This document shows, piece by piece, positions 13,692 through 23,327 of a DNA stretch of 64,000 nucleotides (position 1 is the first letter of the stretch; each line of letters opens with the position of its first letter). Source of the stretch: Coprinus comatus (taxonomy: Eukaryota; Basidiomycota; Agaricomycetes; Agaricales; Agaricaceae); NCBI GenBank assembly GCA_034638255.1, contig JAWPGT010000077.1, forward strand, positions 42,397 to 106,396, written 5' to 3'. The position numbers and the translations under genes were made by a program. The notes below the pieces were generated by a model. That model was not told the DNA's origin. It did not search any database and saw nothing but the letters and a program-made list of their open reading frames with translations.

Positions 13692-14670
13692 TCATTTCAG
13701 AGAACAGATAAGTTGTTCTAACAACTCCGGATCCACACTATGTGTCGCTCTTCGGCCACTACTACAATACGCATTATGCGACTTCTCTCTAGCATTTGCC
13801 AAAACCCTATACCCTTCATACCCCAAGACTTCAATAGTCTCTTCATTATCTGGTAACAGCTCTCCATCCACGAGTTGCATGTATGCAGAAGAAATCCAAT
13901 TTCGTAAATCATACTTCTTTCCTAACCGAAGCCTTTGGGCTACAGGGACTTCGGTCTGTATAACGGGATCCAGTTTTGAACAAACAGATTTGAAAAGATC
14001 TTCCATAACGTATCGATGGGAAACACTAAGAAGGTCTAGACAAACTTCTACGTTTTTGTCGTTGTTTACATGACTGTTAATCGGGATTTGTTTTAGAAAA
14101 TGGAGAAAAATCGGAATGGTAGTACTGACAGTGGGGCATAAATGTAATTCAAGAACGTTTTGAATTCTTGAGCTGTAATTCCTGATAATGAAATAACACT
14201 ATTTTCACCGGCGCTGTTCAACATGGTATGAAACACTTCGGATTCGTTGGTTAGAAATTGTTTATGTACAGCGAAGATTTCGTTCTCGATCTATACAAGA
14301 TGAATAAGAACCATTCTTCCGAGATCAGATAGTCAACTTACAGCGACAGTAACAGCATCATCGGTGAAGTAATAGGATTCGTTGCGTTTGGGTTTGCCAA
14401 TTGTCTGTAATGGGACTTCAATTTCTTGATGATCACTAGTGTACCGTGGACGCAGTTTTCAAATAGCAATCAATTGGGTACCCACCAAAGATTGAAGGAG
14501 TGCACACACCTACTAGTGTCGGTGTTCATTGGTACTGACTGATCATCACTACCATTTGAAGTATTGGAAACGTTGCCACTAACTGCGGTAGAGTTATCAT
14601 TGGCTTCAACGATGGTCGAGAAGGAAACTGGTTCTACTATATCGCTCGAGGTATTACTAGCCGTGTCCAT
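13692..14670 (-). CDS. BTB/POZ domain protein C (divergent paralogue)
   Basis: Four exons (14670-14510, 14435-14342, 14290-14130, 14073-13692) give 265 residues. It differs from A, B and D in having a 50-residue Ser/Thr/Asn-rich leader and a longer pre-BTB segment (KPKRNESYYFTDDAVTVAI). The core IENEIFAVHKQFLTNESEVF, the ITAQEFKTFLNYIYAP helix and SVSHRYVMEDLFK are readily aligned by eye with the other three. The ending lacks the coiled-coil tail of the paralogues. Its start lies only about 110 bp from the poly(T) end of the LINE insertion, so its promoter may have been displaced or shortened by that insertion. Confidence 0.75.
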
Positions 14671-14777
14671 GGAAGGTTATCAACGAGCGCAGACACCGAT
14701 TAAAAACTCAACAATGCCATGAGGTAAAACCCTGTGACTGTAATGCAACTTGAACTATTTTTGTAATTCCGTTGTGA

Positions 14778-14788
14778 CGTTATCTATT
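14778..14788. repeat. left copy of LINE target-site duplication
   Basis: The sequence cgttatctatt directly precedes the poly(T) run and is repeated exactly at 16686-16696. Confidence 0.8.
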
Positions 14789-16685
14789 TTTTTTTTTTTT
14801 TTTTTTTTTTTTGGTGGAGCGTGAGGCACATTCTACTGACCATGTCAGTTCCTGTGCTTAGCTTAATGCAACGTTTTACGCTGTCCGCCCCCGGGGAAAT
14901 GCTTTGCGCACACCAGAGGCAGTGTGGGACTCCGATTAACCATTGTCCAGTATCGGCATGGTTTGACTTAGGCGTATACCCACTAAAACCCCGGGTCTTT
15001 TAAACCAATCGACTGGTAGGTTTTCTTCATTTTTTAACGTGCCTTTCCACGTTCTTTTTACTATGCTCGCGCTTATGGCTTTCTTGTTGAATCTTTTAAT
15101 GTTTGTTGCTATGCAGTCGTTCCTTATTCTTTTGTTTATTTTTGCCTCCATAATCGCCCTTATTTCCTGTGTCTTTGGCCACTTTGCTTCTTCATTTTCG
15201 TGCTCGATGACTCTGGTACATCTTACGGTCCATATGGTGTACGCTGTTTCAGCTAGCAGTATTTGCCAGAGTCGTGTTTTACCGGCGTTGATTCTTCCTT
15301 GTTGATCTCTTATTACGGTTGCTGCACAACCTAGGATTTCTCCTAGTTCTGGTTTTCTCCATGGGTATTCATTATTTGTACCCCATATTTCTCTGGCTAC
15401 ATTCCATGCTTCTTCTTGTCCCGGTATTTGGCATCTTGTCAGGATGTGTTCTAAGTCTTCACTGGAGTCGCATGGTGGGCAAAGACCTCTTTCCGAGCAA
15501 TCTGGTATGTTTTCCCAGTAATCACCTATTTTTTGCGCTCCTTTGAGGGATTTGTAGAAATATTCTTTTTGTTTTTTGTTGAGGTTTTTGCTCTTCCTTA
15601 GGGACTTCCAAATTTGTTCACTGTTTGGGTGAAGGTCGTTTGGGATTCCCAGGTCTTGCTTGGTTCTTTTTATCATTTTGTCACATTTTACTTCTTTTTC
15701 TGGAGGGCTGTTTTCTATTAGGTTGTGATAGATTTTGGATTGTGTAGCTTTTGAGAGCATTAGTCCCTCCGTAATTGTGTTTTTTGCTTTTGTTTGTGGG
15801 CCTAATTGTAGGGGGGAATTCGCTCCTAGGTTTGCCAGTCTGTCTGCTTCTTCGTTTCCTATATTTCCACTGTGTCCTTTTACCCAGTTGAATGTCGTTT
15901 TAGCCATTCTGCCTCTGAGTAGGTTTATCGTTTCTTTCATTAGTTCTTTATTTTTTACTTTTGTCCACCCATCATTTTCCATGTCATTTGCTTTTTTTGT
16001 GAGCGCGTTTATTACATATTTGGAGTCTGTTCTTATTTCTACTTCTCTGTTTGTTTCTGTCATTTCTAGTACTGTTTTGATTGCAAAGAGTTCCACTTCG
16101 TTGTTTGTTGGTTTGTCGCTTTTTACTCTGATTGCCCTATTTCTTTCACTATTTTGTGCTTCGTAGATTCCTGCTCCTGCTTTTGCTTCTTCGAAACCAT
16201 TGTTTGTACATGACCCATCCGTGTATAATATTAGTTTCCTATTTGGGGGACCTATTTCTGTTGTTATTTGGTTGTAGTTTGTGTCCATTTGTGGTGAGGT
16301 GTTCGTATCATTTTTCGGGACCATTATTCGGAAGATGTCATCGAGGTTTGATATTTTATTTTGGTTTTGGTAGGTGTTATCTTCCGGATCGTCCTCCTTT
16401 GGTATTGCTTGGTCTTTACTGAAGAGTGTTGGGGACCATACTTTTTCAAGCTGACTTAGAAGTTTCCATGCTAAGAGGGCGCATTTGTTTGGGTTTTTGC
16501 AAATTGCTGTTTCTTTGTCCTGTGAGCAGTCTATGCAACTACATTTTCGGTCGTTTATGTGTGATTCACTTTTTAGTCTTCTCGCTAGTATGTTCGCATC
16601 TTGAACTGTTTTAGTTTTGTGATTTGTTCTTAGATGAATTGCTGTTTTTGAGTACACGTTTTGTTGTGTTCCTTTTTTGTAGCCT
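14789..16685 (-). mobile_element. 5'-truncated LINE (non-LTR retrotransposon) with poly(A) tract and target duplication
   Basis: The insertion reads on the minus strand. It ends in a T run on the plus strand (14787-14812, the poly(A) tail) and is bounded by an 11-bp direct repeat, cgttatctatt, at 14778-14788 and 16686-16696. Only the last third of a LINE is present: the RNase H domain and C-terminal zinc knuckle of ORF2. Target-primed reverse transcription that stops early produces exactly this structure. It lies between BTB genes C and D, so it split an intergenic region of the cluster. Confidence 0.85.
14936..16657 (-). CDS. C-terminal part of LINE ORF2: RNase H domain plus CCHC knuckle
   Basis: One open frame of 573 residues without frameshifts. 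RNase H is at about residues 140-285, with the four acids in LYTDGSC, NEVELFAIKT, IRTDSKYV and NEEADRLA. Near residues 390-410 is a zinc knuckle CPPC-x7-H-x4-C, a usual feature of the ORF2 C-terminus in fungal and insect LINEs. The endonuclease and reverse transcriptase domains are missing because the element is 5'-truncated. The first ATG is internal and the fragment is not expected to be expressed as an enzyme. The open frame suggests a young insertion. Confidence 0.85.
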   Translation of the reverse strand: MYSKTAIHLRTNHKTKTVQDANILARRLKSESHINDRKCSCIDCSQDKETAICKNPNKCALLAWKLLSQLEKVWSPTLFSKDQAIPKEDDPEDNTYQNQNKISNLDDIFRIMVPKNDTNTSPQMDTNYNQITTEIGPPNRKLILYTDGSCTNNGFEEAKAGAGIYEAQNSERNRAIRVKSDKPTNNEVELFAIKTVLEMTETNREVEIRTDSKYVINALTKKANDMENDGWTKVKNKELMKETINLLRGRMAKTTFNWVKGHSGNIGNEEADRLANLGANSPLQLGPQTKAKNTITEGLMLSKATQSKIYHNLIENSPPEKEVKCDKMIKRTKQDLGIPNDLHPNSEQIWKSLRKSKNLNKKQKEYFYKSLKGAQKIGDYWENIPDCSERGLCPPCDSSEDLEHILTRCQIPGQEEAWNVAREIWGTNNEYPWRKPELGEILGCAATVIRDQQGRINAGKTRLWQILLAETAYTIWTVRCTRVIEHENEEAKWPKTQEIRAIMEAKINKRIRNDCIATNIKRFNKKAISASIVKRTWKGTLKNEENLPVDWFKRPGVLVGIRLSQTMPILDNG

Positions 16686-16696
16686 CGTTATCTATT
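16686..16696. repeat. right copy of LINE target-site duplication
   Basis: Exact copy of 14778-14788 next to the 5'-truncated end of the LINE. It lies about 75 bp upstream of the start codon of BTB gene D, so the LINE landed in that gene's promoter. Confidence 0.8.
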
Positions 16697-16771
16697 CTTC
16701 AATCTCCTTCATCTCTTTCTACTTCAGTTATCAGTAGTAACCTTCGAAAAAAATTGGTTAGCTTCAAGATC

Positions 16772-17887
16772 ATGACGAGCCTATTTCAGAGGTACGATAT
16801 CACTTTTTATTAACAAATGGCACAGCTAATCTATGAAATTTATGCAACAGCCTCCCTACTGCTACTAGTAGTAGCACCAAACCAGAAGAAACGAAGAGTA
16901 TGACTAGTACACAACCTAGTACTACATGGTACTTTCAAGATCATACAATGGTCATATTCTTAGTAGGTTTTTTCTTCCGTTTTCCAAACACCCCTCAATC
17001 ACTTCACGCTTACGGTACATCGTATTTTATTTTTATTTTGACCCCCCCGATAGGTGGAGAATGAGTTATTTAGAGTCCATGGACAATTTTTCACCCAAGG
17101 ATCAGAAGTGTTTTCAAACATGTTCAGTCTCAAGAACATTAACAAAGTCGACTCGGAAACCAGTTCCGACAACGAACTTGAAGTATCCGTTGAAGGATCA
17201 AGTGACGACAACCCAATTATTCTTGAAGGAGTAACAATTGTAGAGTTTAAGTCATTATTGGATTATTTCTATCTTGTGTTAGTAACCACTCCCTCACTCT
17301 CTCCCTCTACCCCTCACTCACTCTCGTTCATCATTCATTCCATCACTGTTAACGTGAACTCGGACGAACGTTGAATATCTGTGTTTAGATCCCACGGAAA
17401 ACATCAACATTTTGGGAAAGAATATCTCTTAAATCTCATGAGCATCTCTCATCGATTCATATTCGATAATCCATTTCAATGGGCTTTACAAAAAATGGAT
17501 AAAGAAAAAGAAACACTTTCGGTTATTACAAGATTAACATTAGGAAAAAAGTATAACTTAAAAAATTGGATTGAATCCGCTTATACCACTCTCATAAATC
17601 AATCTAATTCACTAACAGAAGATGAATTGGTATTATTAACTTGTCAAGAAATTGTCAAGCTTATAGTTGAAAGGGAGAAAAGAATCGAAAATAAATTAGA
17701 TGTGGAACGTTGTAAGGTGTATGAGGTGGAGAAAAAATTAGAAGAGAAGTGTAATAGGGTGTGTGAATTGGAGAATACTTTGAATAATGAAAGGCATAAG
17801 TATCCTCATGATTGTAGAAAGTTGTCATTATATGAAGAAGAGTTGAGAAGTTCGCATAGGAATCTTAAAACTATGTACCGAAAATGA
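16772..17887 (+). CDS. BTB/POZ domain protein D
   Basis: Four exons (16772-16791, 16851-16962, 17054-17277, 17389-17887) give 284 residues. Compared with A and B it has a longer Thr/Ser leader, then WYFQDHTMVIFLVENELFRV, QFFTQGSEVFSNMF, FKSLLDYFYLV..SHGKHQH and SHRFIFDNPFQWALQKMD. A long C-terminal coiled coil rich in Glu and Lys runs from about residue 200 to the end. It is the only member of the cluster on the plus strand. The fourth intron boundary uses the gttagt donor seen in A and B; that intron is longer (111 nt) and pyrimidine-rich. Confidence 0.8.
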
Positions 17888-18329
17888 TTGGTGAGTAGTA
17901 ATAATTCGAGTCAGTTCAAACTTCATAAACTTCTTTTTTTTTTTTTTGACCTCTGTGGTAGGCATTCAATTACGACAACTTTGACCAACATTTTCCGTTC
18001 GTTATGAGGTTTTCATGCTCGTCTAAAAACCCGAGGTACATTGTACTAAGAGCGGTTTCACTTTCAACGGCCTTTAGTATCAATTTTTTGTTTGTTTGCG
18101 CTCAAATTGTATGAATTAGTTGAATATGAATAATATTGATATAAAGAATATCCGACTTCAGAGATGTAAGATTTTTGATAATTTAGTACTACACAACGCG
18201 CATTGTTCAACACATCTCGTGGCGTACACTAGAAAGAGTGTTTACAAGAAGAAGAAAGAAAAAAATAAAAGAAAAAAGGAAATTTATGAAACGACATTCA
18301 CTATCCAAAACCCTATTCCGCCACTTTTC
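17888..18329. other. convergent intergenic region
   Basis: BTB gene D and the minus-strand peroxygenase gene end toward each other here. No coding sequence is supported. A T run lies at about 17935-17948. Confidence 0.4.
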
Positions 18330-19542
18330 TTATTTCGTACCAACTACACCCTCACCACTACCACTACCTTCATTTCCACTACTTTCCACATCCTCTTCAA
18401 TAACCTCACGAGGTGGAACAATCTTATTCTTATTCTTTTCCTTCTCAGTCAAATACTTCTTCTCACTAATTCCTAATTCCACTCTCGCCACAGTCCAATT
18501 AAACGTAGCAAAAGTCAATCCAAGTCTTCTCCTAACTCTAGATTCCCAACCTTCAGGAATTCTTTCTTCGAGTAATATTGGTTCTAAATCTTTTACTCGA
18601 CCTCCGTAAATTGTTAATAGAGTTGAAGAACTAAATAATATTAATATCATTATTGTTGTTATGGTCAAAAAACAAAGAAAAAGGAAACAGAAAACGTACT
18701 TTGAACTTCCAAAAACTTTATGAAAAAACGATAAACTAAACTCTTTATTAGAATTTTTCGCTTCCACTCTTCTTTTAGCTGAATATTCCGAAAGATCCTT
18801 CGCTGTTAATAATACATTTCCTTCTTTATCTTTTCCAGATGCTGATGATAAGAGTTCTTTGATATATTCGATATGAGGTTTTCCTTGGTTTGGTTCGATT
18901 GCTGAATCTTGACCTATAGAGTCACAGTAGAAGTGGAAGTGGAAATGGAAGGGGAAGAGGGTTGGGGGTGTTAGATGTAGATTATATAGCGCGCGTGAAA
19001 GAGTATAAAAAAAAGAAGAGAAATTCGAAAAAAAGAAAAAAAGAGGGAGAAAACGTACGAGTAAGTGAAGCATCATGTTCAATTCCATTATGTAAATCCA
19101 ATTCTTCAAGATCAAACCTATCCTTTCCATAATCCTTCTTCAACATCTCAGCCGAAAAATGAGGGACAAAATAACAAAAACTAGGTGAAAAATTATATGT
19201 CGTTCTTATCAACCTTCCCATTTCTTTGAATTGAATGTTTTTTCCATCATGTGGAAGTATACCTATAACATTATAACATTATAAGTAATAACGTTAGAAA
19301 AAAAAAAGATTATAATAATTGACACGTACCGTGATTTGCCATAGCATTCAAGCAGGACAAGAACATCTACTATCACCATCTTTAGGAGGTACATATTCTG
19401 GCCATTTTCCACCAAATCCAGGATGACCTTCAGGTACAACATGACCTTCCGATCTATTTGGAGTTAAAAGATTTAAAAATGTTAATCCTGCATCCCATGA
19501 AAAGAAACCAATGTCATGTAGGATTTTGAATAGGATGAACAT
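18330..19542 (-). CDS. short heme-thiolate peroxidase / unspecific peroxygenase (group I), frameshifted as written
   Basis: Four exons fit (19542-19330, 19262-19059, 18913-18700, 18630-18330). The N-terminal part reads GHVVPEGHPGFGGKWPEY and then SRCSCPAL. The heme-ligand Cys sits in SCP instead of the usual PCP. NHGILPHDGKNI, SFCYFVPHFSAE and GIEHDASLTR follow; the EHD triad is diagnostic of the short group. The tail IYGGRVKDLEP..RIPEGWESRVRRRLGL also fits. The family uses peroxide to oxygenate or halogenate organic substrates, usually outside the cell; the start is hydrophobic but not a clear signal peptide. The frame breaks immediately after the Cys motif because one base is missing from the AA pair at 19350-19351, giving a TGA at 19348-19350. 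The rest is in phase. It is either an assembly indel or a young null allele. Confidence 0.75.
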
Positions 19543-19896
19543 TTTGTTGTTGTTGTTGTTGTTATTGTGTATGTTTTGTGCGTCGTTGAGGGAGGAAGGA
19601 AGGAAGGAAGGAAGGGAGAAGGGAAGGCGCTAAGGCTTTTTGAGCGGACGGTTTTTATTATTTATGGGTAGGAAGCGAATAAGGAAGATAGGTAGAATGG
19701 TGTCATTTTTGGCCCTGATCTAAAGCTAGAGCGCATATTGAAGGTCATGAGTTTGATACTGATAGGTTGACCAAGAATAACAAAGGTTAATGTTTTTTTT
19801 TTTCTTTCTCGAAGATAAGTTGTCGAGATCAAATCACAAAAATAGAAATAACACACACACACGCACTAGCCGACTTGATCTTGGTGTTAAACAATC
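19543..19896. other. intergenic with simple repeats, divergent promoters
   Basis: The peroxygenase (minus) and Nudix gene (plus) diverge here. There is a gtt trinucleotide run at about 19540-19558, a ggaa tetranucleotide run at about 19588-19611 and an acac run at about 19851-19862. No gene is supported. Confidence 0.45.
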
Positions 19897-21139
19897 ATGT
19901 CGGAAACACAAAGCCAAAAACTGACATATCTCGATCTAGTGAATCTATGCGATAACGTACGGTTGGATAGAGATGGAAAAACTAATTTTGAAGATGAATC
20001 GTTGGTACCGTTATATCTAACGAAATCAATAGATAGTGCTATTGTTGGACTTTTACGACCTGTTATCATTGAACAACTTAAAGTTGAGAATGCTCGGAGT
20101 AGGGATTAGGCAAGGAAGAAGTTTGGGATATTAGAGTGGATGAACAGGAATTTAGGGTTTTGAAGAGTGGGAGAGTTGGACCGAGTGTTTGTTTTCGAGA
20201 ATGGATTGATACGGCTAGCAAACGAGTTGCGGTGATGAAGGAGGTGTGTGAGAGATGGAGGGATACAGGGTTATTTTCAGATGTGTGTGGACCAAAGAAG
20301 TGGAGAAATGAGATGTATGCGATATACAAGAATCCGTTTGGGAAGCACGATCATCCGTCGCAAGGAGGAGATGAAAGGGAACTGAATTATGCATTTGAAA
20401 TGGAACGATCTGCATGTGCGCTGTTTGGAGTGATCACGTACGGAGTACATATGACTATCTACCAGGAAGTATTCGAGGAGGATGGTAAGAGAGGACTGAA
20501 GATCTGGGTGCCTACAAGGGCAAAGACGAAGCCAACGTATGTGACTAAGAAAATGATTGGATAAATATCTGACAGGTAGACTAGGTTCCCTGGAATGCTG
20601 GACAACACGGTTGCAGGTGGGATACCGAGTGGGATGGGTGTACTTGAGAGTCTGGTAAAGGAATGTATGGAAGAAGCCAGTCTGGATGAAGGGCTTGTAA
20701 GGAAATATGCACGGTCTGTGGGTGCAATCAGCTATTTCTTCCGAACAAGGCAGGGGTGGCTACAGCCCGAGGTAGAGTATGTGTATGACATTGGGATTCC
20801 TGAGAATGTTGATGCTGAGCTGTTTACTCCTCGACCGCTGGACGGAGAGGTGGAATGTTTTGAGGTGAGTGATGCGGTGTTCTTAAATTAGCCGGGTGAT
20901 TGATGCGCCTGTCAGTTTCTGGACCAGGCAGCAGTGATGGAGAGACTGCAGGGTGGCCAGTTCAAGCCCAACTGCGGTTTGGGTGCGTATATATTCTATT
21001 TTATTGAGTATGAGTCTGACGGTGGGCAGTGCTGATTGACCTGTTTCTGCGGCTTGGGTACATGGATGTGGATGGCGAGGGAGATTATATGGAGCTGAGT
21101 AGCCGCTTGCACGGTAGATTTTCATACAGTAGTTGGTAA
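19897..21139 (+). CDS. Nudix hydrolase of the thiamine-pyrophosphokinase-related type, frameshifted as written
   Basis: Exons 19897-20536, 20585-20864, 20916-20982 and 21030-21139. Domain order: an N-terminal DUF4743-like region (about residues 1-110, with GLLRPVIIEQL), then the Nudix fold with FELERSACALFG-like sequence (here FEMERSACALFG) and the Nudix box AGGIPSGMG..VKECMEEASL. The tail EVEYVYDIGIP, VECFE and FKPNCGLVLIDFL is characteristic of fungal relatives of yeast YJR142W. The family is thought to hydrolyse damaged thiamine diphosphate analogues. The reading frame breaks at the GGG run at 20102-20104, where one G is missing: after NARSR the frame meets TAG, while the next frame continues GLGKEEVWDIRVDEQ. 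All later introns are in phase. Confidence 0.75.
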
Positions 21140-21155
21140 TAGGAGTGTGAGAATA

Positions 21156-23327
21156 ATGAGTCTTCCCTCTTCTCCCATGGCCCTCAACAAGGCGCCCTCC
21201 TCGTCCATCTTCAACAAGCGTTCAGCCATCCCCTCAGCTGCTGGCTATCTTCAGGCTCTCAGCCAGGCAGATTCTAGGGCAAGGGCTGCCGCTCCACGCT
21301 CAACCACCTCCACCCCGGCTCTTTCCCTCTCCTCCTCCGTCACTGACTCTTCAGAAGACACCGTTCTTAACGACAACTTTGACAACATGGATGGTCTTGC
21401 TCTTCCGACGCGTCCCCCCACCTCCGAACAGGTTTTTTCTACCGTTCATACAGAGTTCGGCCACTGTGCAGACGAACGCTTTCGTTACACCTCAAAGCAC
21501 TCGCCCTCAGACAACATCCCAGCACACGTAGAGCACGATCCTCCTTATTATATTCTCCTTTCTACGTACATCAGCTATCTCATCCTAATTGTTCTCGGCC
21601 ATATTCGCGACTTTGTTGGCAAACGCTTCAACGCTTCCGCTTACTACCACCTGGTCCCCAAAGACGTGAGTTGTGCCCCCCCACCCAACACGCGCAATAT
21701 GTCTCAATCTCCTCCTTTTAGGGTTATGCTCCCCTCAACTCAGACTTTGACTCGTTCTATACCCGCAGGCTCAAGACTCGTCTCGACGAGTGCTTTTCTC
21801 AGCCAGTCACGGGAGTTGCTGGCCGCACCATCGTCCTCCTCGATCGTCTCTCTCCTGATTACAATCTCACTCAAATCTTCACCGGAAACCGCACTCGTGC
21901 CCTCAATATCTCTTCATACAACTACCTCGGCTTTGCTCAAGCCCGAGGTGGGTGTGCCGATGCTGTAGAAGAGTCAATCAGGCGATACGGCATTTCCTCT
22001 AGCGGCACAAGGCTTGCAGGTGGCACAAGTGAACTTCATACAATCAGTGAGGCTCTAGTCGCAAAGTTTGTTGGTATGGAGGACGCATCCATCAGTTCCA
22101 TGGGCTTTGCTACCAACTCGACATTTATTCCGGCCCTTGTCGGAAAGGGCTGTTTAGTCATCTCTGATGAACTCAACCATGCTTCTATTCGTTTCGGTGT
22201 CAGGATCAGTGGCGCAAATGTTAGAATGTTCAAACATAATGATATGAAGGATCTCGAAAACTTGCTCCGCGAGGTTATCAGCCAGGGACAGCCCAAGACG
22301 CACAGACCATGGAAGAAAATTCTCATTATTGTCGAGGGCTTGTATTCCATGGAGGGTACCCTGGTCAATTTGCCTGCCATCATCGAATTGAAAAAGAAAT
22401 ACAAGGTTGGTGATCCCATCACAACAAAAAATTACAGGGGTTCCATTATTTACTTCCTCCATTTAGTTTTATCTATTTGTCGACGAAGCACATTCCATCG
22501 GTGCTCTCGGTCCTCATGGGCGTGGTGTGGCAGATTATTTTGATATCGATCCTAAGAATATTGATATTCTCATGGGTACCTTTACAAAGTCCTTCGGCGC
22601 TGCTGGTGGTTATATCGCTGGGAGTAAAGCACTTATTGACCGACTTCGGGTTCATGGACATTCGGGTGCTTACGCTGAAGCAATGACACCACCTGTGCTC
22701 ACTCAAGTCATCGCAAGTATGGCTAGTATCATGGGTGTTTCCTTACCAAACTTGACCTCATCACCCTCATCTTCATCAACACTTCGATTCACTTCCTCAT
22801 CCTCGTCGAATGCAAATACGAATGGCGCTATTGGTATGAGTGGTGAAGAAGAATATTCTCATCCAGGTCCTGTACCAGCTAATTCGTTACCAAATTGGTT
22901 AACACTTCCACCACAATTATCATCAGGATTAGAAGGATCAAATCGACTTCGTCGTCTAGCTTTCAATGCTAGATATCTTCATAACGGATTGAATAAATTG
23001 GGATTTATAACTTATGGACATGCAGCTTCACCTATCGTACCATTACTTTTATTCAATCCAGGAAAAATGAATATGTTTCATAGAATGATGAAACATAGAC
23101 AAACTCCGATTGTAGTTGTTGTTGTTGCTTATCCTGCTACACCACTTGTTACATCGAGAGTTAGGTTTTGTGTTAGTGCTGCTCATACGAAGGAAGATGT
23201 TGATATGGTGTTGAGAGCTTGTGATGAGATTGGAGATGTTTTGGATTTGAAACATGGGATTGGGAAATCGGAAAGATGGAGTGTGGAGAAGATTTGTGAG
23301 AGTGCTGTTAAGGTTGCTGCTATGTGA
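21156..23327 (+). CDS. LCB2: serine palmitoyltransferase subunit 2 (LCB2)
   Basis: Three exons (21156-21665, 21722-22405, 22467-23327) give 684 residues. Residues 1-100 are Ser/Ala-rich and one membrane helix follows at about 132-152 (YYILLSTYISYLILIVLGHI). The PLP-dependent alpha-oxoamine synthase domain then shows NISSYNYLGFA, GTRLAGGTSELH, SDELNHASIR, VDEAHSIGALG and GTFTKSFGAAGGY, with Lys439 as the Schiff-base lysine. The enzyme joins serine and palmitoyl-CoA at the ER membrane, the first step of sphingolipid synthesis, together with LCB1. A Ser-rich insertion follows MASIMGVSLPN, a placement usual in basidiomycetes. I chose the ATG at 21156 rather than the in-frame GTG at 21147. The start lies 16 bp after the Nudix stop codon, so the transcripts must overlap or be closely punctuated. 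Confidence 0.92.
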
